Shown: positions 1-8,479 of the stretch, piece by piece
Layout of the letters: each line of letters begins with the position of its first letter
How positions within the stretch are numbered: the stretch's first letter is position 1
Assembly: GCA_905215755.1 (NCBI GenBank)
Contig: CAJMRE010000014.1
Coordinates: 1-44,891 of the forward strand
Direction of reading: 5' to 3'
DNA from: an uncultured bacterium
GTDB taxonomy: Bacteria > Actinomycetota > Coriobacteriia > Coriobacteriales > Coriobacteriaceae
Length of the DNA stretch: 44,891 nt
Translations under genes and position numbers: made by a program
The notes under the pieces: generated by a model
Databases searched by the model: none
The model's input: the letters and a program-made list of their open reading frames with translations, nothing else
What the model was told of the DNA's origin: nothing

Positions 1-61
1 AAAGATCAAGTCGTCCTCGCAGACGCTCAAGCAGGAATACCTCGATACATACGAGAGATGA
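1..61 (+). CDS. C-terminal end of an unidentified gene
   Basis: The reading frame starting at base 2 is open from the window edge and ends with TGA at 59-61, giving about 19 residues that finish in LKQEYLDTYER. I chose this frame because most of its codons end in G or C, as in the other genes here. The frame at base 1 is open to a TAA near 96 but has A/T-rich third positions. Too little is visible to name the family. Confidence 0.5.
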   Translation, partial: KIKSSSQTLKQEYLDTYER

Positions 62-134
62 ATGTGGGGGAGTGTTCGGATGAAGTTGATATTTAAGGTC
101 CAGCTCATGTCGTGCCGAAAAGACCGTGAACCTT

Positions 135-163
135 TTGTGGGACACGCGGCGCCGTGGTACCAT
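135..163 (+). promoter_or_regulatory. Probable rpmE promoter
   Basis: A TTGTGG at 135-140 is followed after 17 nt by TACCAT at 158-163, preceded by TGG (extended -10 type). The predicted transcript start near 170 places two hairpins in the 5' leader of rpmE. Assignment is by eye from consensus match and spacing. Confidence 0.5.
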
Positions 164-169
164 AGCCGA

Positions 170-247
170 GTTTGTTGTCTTGGTCGGAAACCAAGACGCC
201 TTATGCGCTGATCGGTAACCAGCGCCTGACCAATAAGGAGTCCTACC
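170..247 (+). ncRNA. Structured 5' leader of rpmE (candidate L31 autoregulatory leader)
   Basis: Two hairpins lie between the predicted promoter and the start codon. The first has a perfect 8-bp stem (177-184 with 190-197). The second pairs GCGCTG at 205-210 with CAGCGC at 220-225. The Shine-Dalgarno AAGGAG (235-240) follows at once. Leaders through which L31 represses its own mRNA are known in several phyla, including Coriobacteria as I recall. That this leader is one of them is inferred from position and structure. Confidence 0.5.
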
Positions 248-673
248 ATGAAGCAGGGTATCCATCCCCAGTATGTCGAGTGCACGGTGACGTGCTCCTG
301 CGGCAACACCTTCAAGACGCACGCTACCGTGTCCGAGATGAAGGTTGAGCTTTGCAACGAGTGCCACCCGTTCTACACCGGCCAGCAGAAGTTCGTCGAC
401 ACCGGTGGACGCGTCCAGCGCTTCGCCGACAAGTTCGGTGGCGCCGCTGCCGCCCAGCTCAAGAAGGCCGAGGAGGCCAAGGCTGCCAAGGCTGCCAAGG
501 CTGCTGAGGCCGAGGCCGCTCGCAAGGCCGCCGCTGAGGCTAAGGCTGCCGAGAAGGCTAAGCGTGCCGCTAAGTTCGCCGAGGAGGCTGCCAAGCAGGC
601 TGCTGAGGCTCCCGCAGAGGCTCCCGTCGAGGAGGCCGCTGCCGAGGCCGAGACCACCGAGGCTGCTGAGTAA
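248..673 (+). CDS. rpmE: 50S ribosomal protein L31 with Ala/Lys/Glu-rich C-terminal extension
   Basis: The first ~65 residues are a typical L31 of the large ribosomal subunit, starting MKQGIHPQYVECTVTCSCGN. They carry the zinc-binding cysteines C16, C18, C37 and C40 (the last two in LCNEC), so this is the zinc-containing form. The remaining ~75 residues are a low-complexity tail of Ala, Lys and Glu, including AKAAKAAKAAEAEA, ending in an acidic stretch. L31 is normally about 70-90 residues, so the 141-residue length is unusual. The ATG has AAGGAG upstream. The gene has its own promoter, leader and terminator. Confidence 0.95.
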   Translation: MKQGIHPQYVECTVTCSCGNTFKTHATVSEMKVELCNECHPFYTGQQKFVDTGGRVQRFADKFGGAAAAQLKKAEEAKAAKAAKAAEAEAARKAAAEAKAAEKAKRAAKFAEEAAKQAAEAPAEAPVEEAAAEAETTEAAE

Positions 674-710
674 ATAGCTCGCCGCGGAATCACTCGCATT
701 CATGGCATGA

Positions 711-744
711 GGGCCGTGCATCCATTTGGGTGCGCGGCCCTTTT
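711..744 (+). terminator. Rho-independent terminator of rpmE
   Basis: GGGCCGTGCATCC pairs imperfectly with GGGTGCGCGGCCC around ATTT and is followed by TTTT. The inner segment closely resembles the terminator at 5095-5122, so this is a recurring terminator sequence. Confidence 0.75.
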
Positions 745-754
745 CTATTTGATA

Positions 755-809
755 CAAACCAACTTGTCCCCCTGGCACCAATTGGCGCATCGCAGGACAG
801 GTTGGTTTG
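755..809 (+). repeat. Large inverted repeat with a TTGTCC/GGACAGG core
   Basis: The 15-nt arm at 755-769 (CAAACCAACTTGTCC) is the reverse complement of 795-809 with one mismatch. The centre holds a smaller partial palindrome. The rest of 677-1012 holds the 851-882 repeat and presumably the secA promoter, for which I see no convincing -35/-10 pair (a TACAAT lies at 946-951). Confidence 0.6.
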
Positions 810-850
810 CGCCAAAAGGCAGGATGAGCGGCGTTTGCCCAGATAAAATC

Positions 851-882
851 TGCCAAAATAAACCTGTCCCTTTTTGGCAGGT
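851..882 (+). repeat. Hairpin repeat, copy 1 (30 bp identical to 13059-13088)
   Basis: TGCCAAAA (851-858) pairs with TTTTGGCA (872-879) around a loop containing AACCTGTCCC. Bases 853-882 are identical to 13059-13088, in the same orientation. The CCTGTCC core also appears in hairpins at 755-809 and 32217-32264. Confidence 0.75.
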
Positions 883-1012
883 CGGTCGTAGTTATTACGT
901 GGCGGTCGAGGTCGACCGTATAGGCCGCGCCTTGTTTGGCTAAAGTACAATCATCTGTGTTTAACTCGCCCGCAGCTGCACGGCGTGGGCGATGGCCAAA
1001 AAGGAAAACCAC

Positions 1013-3820
1013 ATGGGATTCATGTCAAAGCTGCTGTCCTTTGGATCCGATAAGGACCTTAAGCGCTACTACAAGATCGTCGACCAGATCAACGGTCTTG
1101 AGCCTCAGTTTGAGAAGATGACCGAGGAGGAGCTCCGCGGCCAGACCGATAAGTTCCGCGAGCGTTACGCCAACGGCGAGTCGCTCGACGACATGCTCCC
1201 CGAGGCCTTTGCCACCGTGCGTGAGGCTTCCAAGCGCACCATGGGTATGCGCCACTTTGACGTGCAGCTCATTGGCGCCATGGCACTGCACGAGGGCCAC
1301 ATCGCCGAGATGAAGACCGGCGAGGGCAAGACGCTCGTCTCCACCTTGGCCGGCTACCTCAACGCTATCGCCGGCAAGGGCGTGCATGTCGTTACCGTCA
1401 ACGATTACCTGGCAAAGCGCGACTCCGAGTGGATGGGCCGCATCTACAAGTACCTGGGCATGACCGTCGGTCTGCTCCAGAACAACATGCCGCTCGAGCT
1501 CAAGCGCCCGGCCTACCAGGCAGACGTCACTTACGGCACCAACTCCGAGTTCGGTTTCGACTACCTGCGCGACAACATGGTCACCCGTCCCGAGCAGCGC
1601 GTGCAGCGCGGTCACAACTACGCCATCGTCGACGAGGTCGACTCCATCCTGATCGATGAGGCCAGGACGCCGCTCATTATCTCGGGCGCCGGCACTAAGT
1701 CCGCCAGCACCTACAAGGACTTCGCGCGCGCCGTGCGCGGCCTGGAGCGCGGTGAGGACGTGTCGCACGACATGCTCACCGCCACCGAGGACGTTGAACC
1801 CACGGGCGACTACGTCATGGACGAGGCCAAGCACACCATCGCCGCCACCGAGCGCGGTCTTAAGAAGATCGAGCGCCGCCTGGGTATCGATGACATCTAT
1901 GCCGATCTCTCCGGCCAGCTGGTCAACCACCTGCAGCAGGCGCTGAAGGCCCAGTACATGTTCCACCGTGATAAGCAGTACGTGGTCACCAACGGCGAGG
2001 TCAAGATCGTCGACGAGTTCACCGGCCGCATTATGGAAGGCCGCCGTTACTCCGAGGGCCTGCACCAGGCCATTGAGGCCAAAGAGGGCGTGCTCGTACG
2101 CGAGGAGAACCAGACCCTGGCCACCATCACCCTGCAGAACTACTTCCGTCTGTATGACAAGCTCTCCGGCATGACCGGCACGGCACTTACCGAGGATGCT
2201 GAGTTCCGCGAGATCTACAAGCTGCCCGTCGAGGTCATCCCCTCCAACAAGCCCGTGCAGCGCGTGGACCACGAGGACCTGGTGTACCGCACCATTCAGG
2301 CTAAATACAACGCCGTTGCCGACGACGTTGAGCGTCGTCACGCCAAGGGCCAACCGGTCCTGGTGGGCACCGTCTCCATCGAGAGCTCCGAGAAGCTGTC
2401 CGCCGCCCTTACCAAGCGCGGCATCGCGCACGAGGTCCTCAACGCCAAGCATCACGAGCGCGAGGCTCATATCGTTGCCCAGGCCGGACGCTACGGCGCC
2501 GTGACCATCGCTACTAACATGGCCGGTCGTGGTACCGACATCCTGCTGGGCGGCAACCCCGACGAGCTGGTGCGCGAGCGCTTGGAGTACGAGGGCCTGA
2601 CCATGGAGGACGTGACGCCCGAGCAGCTCGAGCAGTTTAACGCCGAGGCCAAGGAGACCTGCAAGGCCGAGCGCGAGCGCGTGCTTGCCGCCGGCGGCCT
2701 GACCGTTATCGGAACCGAGCGCCACGAGTCCCGTCGTATCGACAACCAGCTGCGCGGCCGCTCCGGTCGTCAGGGCGATCCGGGCGAGACCCAGTTCTAC
2801 CTGTCGCTCGAGGACGACCTCATGCGCCTGTTCGGCGGCGACAAGATGGACCGCGTCTCCAAGATGATGGTCACGGCCGACATGGGCGACGACATGCCCA
2901 TCCAGCACAAGATCATCTCCAAGGCCGTCGAGAGCGCCCAGCACAAGGTCGAGAGCATCAACTTCTCCATGCGTAAGAGCGTCCTTGAGTACGACGACGT
3001 CATGAACAAGCAGCGCCAGGTCATCTACGCCGAGCGCAATAAGATTCTGGACGGCAAGGACCTGACCGACCACATCACCGAGGTCATGCACGACACCGTG
3101 TACCGCTGCGTGCAGGAGTTCTGCACCAAGGACAGTCACGATGGCGAGCGCGACCTGGAGGGCCTGCGCAAGTGGGTTGTGGAGCTCACCGGCCACATCG
3201 ATACGCCGAAGTTCCCCGACGAGGATTATGAGGCCCTGGCTGCCGATGTCCTGGCTTACGTAGAGAAGTGCTACAACATGAAGGCCGAGCGCTTGGGCGA
3301 GGACCTGATGCGCGAGCTCAACACCCAGGTCATGCTGCGCGTCATCGATACCCGCTGGATGAACTACCTGCAGGAGATGGACTACCTCAAGACCGGCATC
3401 GGCCTGCGCGGCTTTGGCCAGCGCGACCCGCTGGTTGAGTACAAGACCGAGGCCTACGGCGCGTTCCAGATACTCGTCGATACCATGTATGAGGATTACC
3501 TGCGCACGGTTCTGCGCATCGAGATCAAGGCTGCCCCGCGTGCCGTGGAGCACAAGGAGGAGCCCGCGCTCGAGGGTGCGCACTTCTCCGGTCCTGCCGA
3601 GGTCGATGGTGACAACGGCGGCTCGGTGCTGCGCAAGCAGGCGCAGGTGCAGGCCCGCATGGCTGTCCAGGGTGGTCCGGCTGCCGTCAACAACGGTGGC
3701 AAGGTGACCACCTATCGCAAGTCCGAGAGCGACGATCCGTACGTCAACGTGGGCCGCAACGACCCGTGCCCCTGCGGTAGCGGCAAGAAGTTTAAGTACT
3801 GCCACGGCAGGAATCGTTAA
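1013..3820 (+). CDS. secA: Protein translocase subunit SecA
   Basis: SecA is the ATPase motor that drives unfolded preproteins through SecYEG at the membrane. The protein has the Walker A motif MKTGEGKT (about residue 100), the DEAD-type Walker B segment DEVDSILIDEART (about 206), the second helicase half with TNMAGRGTDI and the arginine-rich RGRSGRQGDPG, the scaffold and wing regions, and a C-terminal zinc-binding SEC-C motif (PCPCGSGKKFKYCHG). At ~935 residues it has normal length. I start at ATG 1013 (MGFMSKLL), which has AAGGAAA just upstream and fits the family start. ATG 992 is an in-frame alternative adding 7 residues. The stop shares one base with the prfB start, so the two are coupled. 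Confidence 0.97.
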   Translation: MGFMSKLLSFGSDKDLKRYYKIVDQINGLEPQFEKMTEEELRGQTDKFRERYANGESLDDMLPEAFATVREASKRTMGMRHFDVQLIGAMALHEGHIAEMKTGEGKTLVSTLAGYLNAIAGKGVHVVTVNDYLAKRDSEWMGRIYKYLGMTVGLLQNNMPLELKRPAYQADVTYGTNSEFGFDYLRDNMVTRPEQRVQRGHNYAIVDEVDSILIDEARTPLIISGAGTKSASTYKDFARAVRGLERGEDVSHDMLTATEDVEPTGDYVMDEAKHTIAATERGLKKIERRLGIDDIYADLSGQLVNHLQQALKAQYMFHRDKQYVVTNGEVKIVDEFTGRIMEGRRYSEGLHQAIEAKEGVLVREENQTLATITLQNYFRLYDKLSGMTGTALTEDAEFREIYKLPVEVIPSNKPVQRVDHEDLVYRTIQAKYNAVADDVERRHAKGQPVLVGTVSIESSEKLSAALTKRGIAHEVLNAKHHEREAHIVAQAGRYGAVTIATNMAGRGTDILLGGNPDELVRERLEYEGLTMEDVTPEQLEQFNAEAKETCKAERERVLAAGGLTVIGTERHESRRIDNQLRGRSGRQGDPGETQFYLSLEDDLMRLFGGDKMDRVSKMMVTADMGDDMPIQHKIISKAVESAQHKVESINFSMRKSVLEYDDVMNKQRQVIYAERNKILDGKDLTDHITEVMHDTVYRCVQEFCTKDSHDGERDLEGLRKWVVELTGHIDTPKFPDEDYEALAADVLAYVEKCYNMKAERLGEDLMRELNTQVMLRVIDTRWMNYLQEMDYLKTGIGLRGFGQRDPLVEYKTEAYGAFQILVDTMYEDYLRTVLRIEIKAAPRAVEHKEEPALEGAHFSGPAEVDGDNGGSVLRKQAQVQARMAVQGGPAAVNNGGKVTTYRKSESDDPYVNVGRNDPCPCGSGKKFKYCHGRNR

Positions 3821-4968
3821 TGGCTGAGGCTTTAGAGGTAACGCCCGCCGAGCTGGACGCGTTTGCGGACCGGCTCGGTGAGGTCGAGTCGTATCTCCAC
3901 CTGGACGAGAAGCGTACCCGCGTGTTCGAGCTCGAGGCCAAAAGTGTTGCCCCTGGCTTTTGGGATGACGCCGACGCCGCCCGTGCCACCATGGAGGAGA
4001 TCGCGCGCACCAAGGAAGATATCGCTGCCGTGGACACCGCGCGCGGCGAGCTTTCCGATGCCCGCGCCGCGCTGGAGCTTGCCGAGGAGATGGGGGATGA
4101 CCCCGACGCCGCCGCCCTTCGCGAGGAGGCTGCAGCCACGGCTGAGCGCCTGGCCCGTGCCATCGATGAGCTTGAGCTTTCGAGCTGGTTTACCGGTGAG
4201 TTCGATCACGGCGATGCCATTGTGACCATCAAGCCCGGACAGGGTGGTCTGGAGGCCCAGGACTGGACCTTCATGCTCTTTAAGATGTACATGAAGTACT
4301 GCCAGCGTCGCGGCTGGAAGGTCACCATCAACGACTGTCCCGCGGCCGAGGTCATCGGCATTGACCGTGCGACCTTTACCGTCGAGGGCAAGGACGCATT
4401 TGGCATGCTGCGCGCCGAGGCCGGCGTCCACCGCTTGGTTCGCATTAGCCCCACCGACGACAAGAAGCGCCGCCAGACCACGTTTGCCGGCGTCGAGGTC
4501 ATCCCCGTGCTACCCGATGATATCGACATCGAGATCAGTCCCGATGACATCCGCGTGGACGTGTACCACGCGAGCGGCCCGGGCGGTCAGGGCGTCAACA
4601 CCACCGACTCCGCCGTGCGCGTGACGCATTTTCCCAGCGGCATTATGGTCACCTGCCAAAACGAGCGCAGCCAGATTCAGAACAAGGCCGCGTGCATGCA
4701 GATCCTCAAGGCTCGCCTGTACGAGATTGAGCTCGAGAAGCGTGCCGAGGCGCTCGATGAGATCCGCGGACCCAAGACCACGATTGGTTTTGGCAACCAG
4801 ATTCGCAGCTACGTGCTCTACCCGTACCAGATGGTTAAGGACCTACGCACGGGCGTTGAGACCAGCAATGTCGAGGCCGTTCTTGACGATGGCGACCTGG
4901 ACCCGTTTGTTATTGGCTACCATCGCTGGGCCACTGGCAACGCTGACGCAGAGATCCCATCTGCATAA
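3820..4968 (+). CDS. prfB: Peptide chain release factor 2
   Basis: RF2 releases finished peptides at UGA and UAA codons. The N-terminal PCRF domain is followed by the peptidyl-transfer motif GGQ in ASGPGGQGVNTTDSAV. The protein is 382 residues from an ATG overlapping the secA stop. Unlike the E. coli gene, there is no in-frame UGA frameshift site near codon 25; the frame is continuous, as in many bacteria that lack this autoregulation. The stop-codon-reading tripeptide, normally SPF, reads SPT here (VRISPTDDKKRRQT). T occupies the third place as in the RF1 PxT motif, but the rest of the protein aligns with RF2. Confidence 0.95.
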   Translation: MAEALEVTPAELDAFADRLGEVESYLHLDEKRTRVFELEAKSVAPGFWDDADAARATMEEIARTKEDIAAVDTARGELSDARAALELAEEMGDDPDAAALREEAAATAERLARAIDELELSSWFTGEFDHGDAIVTIKPGQGGLEAQDWTFMLFKMYMKYCQRRGWKVTINDCPAAEVIGIDRATFTVEGKDAFGMLRAEAGVHRLVRISPTDDKKRRQTTFAGVEVIPVLPDDIDIEISPDDIRVDVYHASGPGGQGVNTTDSAVRVTHFPSGIMVTCQNERSQIQNKAACMQILKARLYEIELEKRAEALDEIRGPKTTIGFGNQIRSYVLYPYQMVKDLRTGVETSNVEAVLDDGDLDPFVIGYHRWATGNADAEIPSA

Positions 4969-5054
4969 ACCGCCCGGTTTATGTGGAAATGGATAAAACC
5001 CTCCGAGCAGGGTGGTTTTGTATCCAAAGCAAACCCTGCGCAGGGGTGGTTTTT
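4969..5054 (+). terminator. Cluster of terminator hairpins after prfB
   Basis: Three palindromic units follow the prfB stop: AAACCGCCCGGTTT (from about 4968), AAAACCCTCC...GGTGGTTTT (4995-5019) and AAACCCTGCGC...GGTGGTTTTT (5031-5054). The last two have imperfect stems ending in T runs. Together they should stop the secA-prfB transcript. Confidence 0.6.
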
Positions 5055-5094
5055 GTTCGGCGAATCGGTAGAATCGAATACAGCAAGAAGTTCG

Positions 5095-5122
5095 AAGCGC
5101 ATCCGTTTGGGTGCGCTTTTTT
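5095..5122 (+). terminator. Terminator hairpin abutting the yitT ribosome-binding site
   Basis: AAGCGCATCC pairs with GGTGCGCTT and is followed by a T6 run ending at 5122. The GGGAGG ribosome-binding site of the next gene starts at 5125. The hairpin therefore either ends read-through from prfB at the last possible point, or acts as an attenuator in the leader of the next gene. Confidence 0.6.
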
Positions 5123-5134
5123 GAGGGAGGTAGC

Positions 5135-6025
5135 ATGGCATATCGTCTGGACATCAAGCGCATTCTATCGATGAACTTCTTTCACGACCTGCCCCAGATT
5201 ATGTTGGGGTGCGCTCTGGCCGCCATCGCGACCGACTTGTTTTTGATTCCCAACGGTCTTGCCGCCGGTGGCGTTACGGGCCTTGCCACCATTATCCAGG
5301 CGGTCGGCGCGGCGCGCGGCCTATCGCTTCCCGTTGGTATTCAGACGATCGTGATGAACGCCTTGCTGTTGTTGGTCGTTATGCGCGAGGGCGGCATGTT
5401 CTACGTGGTGCAGACCGCGACGGGCTTTGTGCTGCTGGGCTTCTTTACCGATCTGTTCGCCCCGTTTGTAGCACCTCTGGCGGATGCGGACCTGATGCTC
5501 CCTGCCATGTGGGGCGGCATTATTACGGGCATCGGTTACGGCATGGTGTTGCGCGCCGGCGCCAACACCGGCGGCTCGGACACGATTGGCCAAATCATCT
5601 CGCGTAACACCTCGCTGCCGGTGGGCTCGACCGTCATGGCGATCGATGTTGCCGTATGCGCGCTATCGGCTCCGGTCTTTTCAATCGAAAACGCACTGTA
5701 TGCAGGCCTTTCGATGGTCATTAGCGGCTACGTGATCGATGCCGTGGTCGATGGTGGCAACAAACGCCGTATGGTACTCATCATCTCGGACAAGTTCCCT
5801 GATATCGCTGCCGATATCATGTATGGCCTGGGTCGTGGTTGTACCAAGTTTAAGGCGACTGGCATGTATTCGGGTGCCGAGAAGCCAGTGATTATGGTCA
5901 TCGTGAGCCGTCGAGAGCTCAATACCCTCAAGACGATCGTGCGCGAGCGCGATCCTCATGCCATCGTGACGGTTGCCGACGTTACGGAAGCCTTCGGCGA
6001 GGGATTCAAGGACATTAGCGCGTAG
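5135..6025 (+). CDS. YitT family membrane protein (DUF161 and DUF2179)
   Basis: A 296-residue integral membrane protein of unknown function. The N-terminal ~200 residues have about five or six hydrophobic segments, with the family-typical LIPNGLAAGGVTGLATI and RAGANTGGSDTIGQIIS. The C-terminal ~85 residues form the soluble DUF2179 domain (GRGCTKFKATGMYSG, VIMVIVSRRELNTLK), which resembles small ligand-binding domains. I start at ATG 5135, which has GGGAGG at 5125-5130; an upstream GTG would run through the terminator hairpin. No partner gene is adjacent. Naming the transported substrate would be guesswork. Confidence 0.88.
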   Translation: MAYRLDIKRILSMNFFHDLPQIMLGCALAAIATDLFLIPNGLAAGGVTGLATIIQAVGAARGLSLPVGIQTIVMNALLLLVVMREGGMFYVVQTATGFVLLGFFTDLFAPFVAPLADADLMLPAMWGGIITGIGYGMVLRAGANTGGSDTIGQIISRNTSLPVGSTVMAIDVAVCALSAPVFSIENALYAGLSMVISGYVIDAVVDGGNKRRMVLIISDKFPDIAADIMYGLGRGCTKFKATGMYSGAEKPVIMVIVSRRELNTLKTIVRERDPHAIVTVADVTEAFGEGFKDISA

Positions 6026-6233
6026 GGTCGATCGCGTTCCATCCAAAAGACGTTCACATTGATAAACCGTTTCATCAGCGGTTCTGCCTGCTAAATTGTT
6101 CAAATAATGATAAAAACTCTGGTAAAGCCATCAGTTTCCAGCATAATGAATGACGTACGTGCATTGCGGCTGTGTTGGGATTACCTTTCCGTGCCGTGCG
6201 CATTTTGTCTAATGAGGATGAAAGGAAGGCACA

Positions 6234-7064
6234 ATGAGCGACGAAGAGCTCAAAAAGGTTGCCAACGAGGTAAGGAAGGGCATCGTCACCGGCGTGCACG
6301 CTGCCAAGTCCGGCCATCCGGGCGGTTCGCTCGGCGCTGCCGACATCATGACCTATCTGTACTTTGAGGAAATGAACGTCGACCCGGCCGATCCCCGCAA
6401 GGCCGATCGCGACCGTTTTGTGCTCTCCAAGGGCCATTGCGCTCCGGGCCTGTACGCCGTGCTCGCCGAGCGTGGGTTCTTCCCCAAGGAGGATCTCGAG
6501 ACGCTGCGCCATATCGGCAGCCACCTGCAAGGTCATCCCAACATGAACGACACCCCGGGCGTCGATATGTCCACCGGCTCGCTCGGCCAGGGCATCTCCG
6601 CCGCCGTGGGCATGGCGGTTGCCGCCAAGCACTGGGGCGATACTTACCGCACGTACGCCCTGCTGGGTGATGGCGAGAGCGAGGAGGGCCAGGTCTGGGA
6701 GGCAGCCATGTTTGCCGGCAACCAGCAGCTCGATAACCTCTGCGTGATCGTCGACCACAACGGCCTGCAGATCGACGGCCCCGTCGAGGAGGTCAACGAC
6801 CCCATGCCGCTCGCCGACAAGTTCCGCGCCTTTAAGTTCCACGTGGTGGAGCTTGCCGACGGCAACGATTTCGATCAGATCCGCGCCGCCTTTGCCGAGG
6901 CCCGCGCCACCAAGGGTCAGCCGACCGCCATCATCGCCGAGACCATGAAGGGCAAGGGCGTTTCCTTTATGGAGAACCAGGTTGGTTGGCACGGCAAGGC
7001 CCCCAACGATGAACAGTTTGAGCAGGCCATGGCAGAGCTCACGGCCGCCGGAGAGGAGCTCTAG
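6234..7064 (+). CDS. Transketolase, N-terminal subunit
   Basis: This is the thiamine-diphosphate-binding half of a split transketolase, which moves two-carbon units in the non-oxidative pentose phosphate pathway. It has the ThDP motif GDGESEEGQVWEAAMFAGN, the SKGHCAPGLYAVL segment and the TGSLGQGIS loop. At 276 residues it has the usual size of the split N-terminal subunit. The ATG has AAGGAAGG upstream. The C-terminal half starts one base after this stop, so the two are co-translated. The 208 bp before the gene must contain its promoter; CATAAT at 6142-6147 is a possible -10. Confidence 0.95.
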   Translation: MSDEELKKVANEVRKGIVTGVHAAKSGHPGGSLGAADIMTYLYFEEMNVDPADPRKADRDRFVLSKGHCAPGLYAVLAERGFFPKEDLETLRHIGSHLQGHPNMNDTPGVDMSTGSLGQGISAAVGMAVAAKHWGDTYRTYALLGDGESEEGQVWEAAMFAGNQQLDNLCVIVDHNGLQIDGPVEEVNDPMPLADKFRAFKFHVVELADGNDFDQIRAAFAEARATKGQPTAIIAETMKGKGVSFMENQVGWHGKAPNDEQFEQAMAELTAAGEEL

Positions 7065-7065
7065 G

Positions 7066-8007
7066 ATGGCAGACGTCAAAAAAATCGCCACGCGCGTAAG
7101 CTACGGCGAGGCCCTCGTCGAGCTCGCCAACGAGCACGATGACTTTGTGGTCCTCGACGCCGACCTGGCCGCCGCCACGCAGACCGGCAAGTTCAAGGCC
7201 GCCTGCCCCGATCGTTTCTTCGATGTGGGCATTGCCGAGAGCAACCTGATGGGCGTCGCCGCCGGTATCGCGACCACCGGCCGCGTTGCCTTCGCGAGCA
7301 CCTTTGCCATGTTTGCCGCCGGCCGCGCCTTTGAGCAGGTCCGTAACTCCATCGGCTACCCGCATCTCAACGTTAAGATTGGCGCCACGCACGCCGGTAT
7401 CTCGGTGGGCGAGGACGGCGCCACACACCAGTGCTGCGAGGATATCGCCCTGATGCGCGTCATCCCTGGCATGACTGTGATCGTTCCTGCCGACGACGTC
7501 GAGGCCCGCGCCGTGACACGCGCCGCCTACGAGTGCGACGGCCCCGTGTACATGCGCTTTGCCCGTCTGGCCTCGCCGGTTATCAACGATCCCGAGACCT
7601 ACAAGTTCGAGTTGGGTAAGGGTATTGTCATGCGCGAGGGCGCCGATGTGACCATCATTGCCTGCGGCCTGATGGTCGGCGAGGCTCTCGAGGCCGCCGA
7701 GCAGCTCGCTGCCGAGGGCATCGACGCCGAGGTCATCAACATGCACACCATCAAGCCCATCGACGCCGACCTGATCGTCAAGAGCGCCACCAAGACCGGC
7801 CACGTCGTGACCGTCGAGGAGCACTCCGTGATCGGCGGCCTGGGCAGCGCCGTTGCCGACGTCCTGTGCGAGCAGTGCCCGACGCCGCTCAAGAAGATCG
7901 GCGTCAACGACACCTTCGGTGAGTCTGGCCCGGGTGCCGAGCTCTTGCACAAGTATGGCCTGGACGCCGCCAACATCGTGACGACCACCAAAGAGTTCTT
8001 GGCATAA
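7066..8007 (+). CDS. Transketolase, C-terminal subunit
   Basis: The pyrimidine-binding and C-terminal domains of the split transketolase, 313 residues. Visible features are FDVGIAESNLMGVAAGIA with the catalytic Glu of the pyrimidine domain, the segment THAGISVGEDGATHQCCEDI, and a C-terminal domain with VEEHSVIGGLGSAVADVL. It resembles the 1-deoxyxylulose-5-phosphate synthase C-terminal half, but pairing with the N-terminal subunit decides for transketolase. The ATG at 7066 follows the previous stop directly, with GGAGAGGAG as ribosome-binding site inside the upstream gene. A strong terminator follows at 8078. Confidence 0.94.
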   Translation: MADVKKIATRVSYGEALVELANEHDDFVVLDADLAAATQTGKFKAACPDRFFDVGIAESNLMGVAAGIATTGRVAFASTFAMFAAGRAFEQVRNSIGYPHLNVKIGATHAGISVGEDGATHQCCEDIALMRVIPGMTVIVPADDVEARAVTRAAYECDGPVYMRFARLASPVINDPETYKFELGKGIVMREGADVTIIACGLMVGEALEAAEQLAAEGIDAEVINMHTIKPIDADLIVKSATKTGHVVTVEEHSVIGGLGSAVADVLCEQCPTPLKKIGVNDTFGESGPGAELLHKYGLDAANIVTTTKEFLA

Positions 8008-8077
8008 GGCAAGGCGGATCTCAAGGACTGCTTCGCCAGAACTATAAAACTGTTTCGCCAGTACTATGGAAACCCGG

Positions 8078-8110
8078 CAGGGGCGCTCTCTTGGAGAGCG
8101 CCCCTGTTTC
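8078..8110 (+). terminator. Terminator of the transketolase operon
   Basis: A perfect 13-bp stem (CAGGGGCGCTCTC with GAGAGCGCCCCTG) closes a 3-nt loop and is followed by TTTC. The 67-bp repeat begins at 8111. Confidence 0.75.
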
Positions 8111-8177
8111 AGTTGCGGTGAAATAAGGACTGATTAGACCTTTTAACTGGTAAAACAGTCCCTATTTCACCGCAACT
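8111..8177 (+). repeat. 67-bp palindromic repeat, copy 1
   Basis: The arms AGTTGCGGTGAAATAAGGAC and the nearly complementary GTCCCTATTTCACCGCAACT enclose a variable centre. The same arms and exactly the same total length occur at 17436-17502 and 32590-32656. Confidence 0.85.
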
Positions 8178-8306
8178 TATGAAGACGCCCCTCAAGCACG
8201 GTCCCATCAGGGAAAAGGGCATATATCGACAAAGCGCAATTCAGACCCTTCCAACTTTGTATATGCAGCACCTCAAGATAAACGCGGCGACCCCTTAGTT
8301 ATCGCA

Positions 8307-8429
8307 GGCCGGGCACAGGGTTACTCTCCAAATCTTTCCGCAGGACGGAGGAGCCCCCGCCGCGCGAAGCGCGCAGCGGGGGCTCCGACATGTCCGAGGA
8401 CGATTTGGAGAGTAACCCTGTGTCCGGCC
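8307..8429 (+). repeat. 123-bp nested palindrome upstream of ftsE
   Basis: Outer arms of 28 nt (8307-8334 and 8402-8429, core GGGTTACTCTCC) pair with one mismatch. Inside is a second GC-rich hairpin with GAGCCCCCGC opposite GCGGGGGCTC and a CGCGCGAAGCGCGC tip. There is no open frame of note in 8008-8533; the rest is the transketolase terminator, the 67-bp repeat and the ftsE promoter region. Confidence 0.8.
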
Positions 8430-8479
8430 GACGGGATCCCTAACCACGCCATGCTTCTTATGTGCAGCAAAGCTAATGC

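Noticed and set aside
1025..3805. 926-residue open frame opposite secA
   Set aside because: It is a mirror of the strong codon bias on the coding strand; secA is unambiguous and the reverse frame has no recognisable motifs.
3820..3900. Programmed frameshift site in prfB
   Set aside because: The N-terminal frame is continuous, with no in-frame TGA near codon 25.
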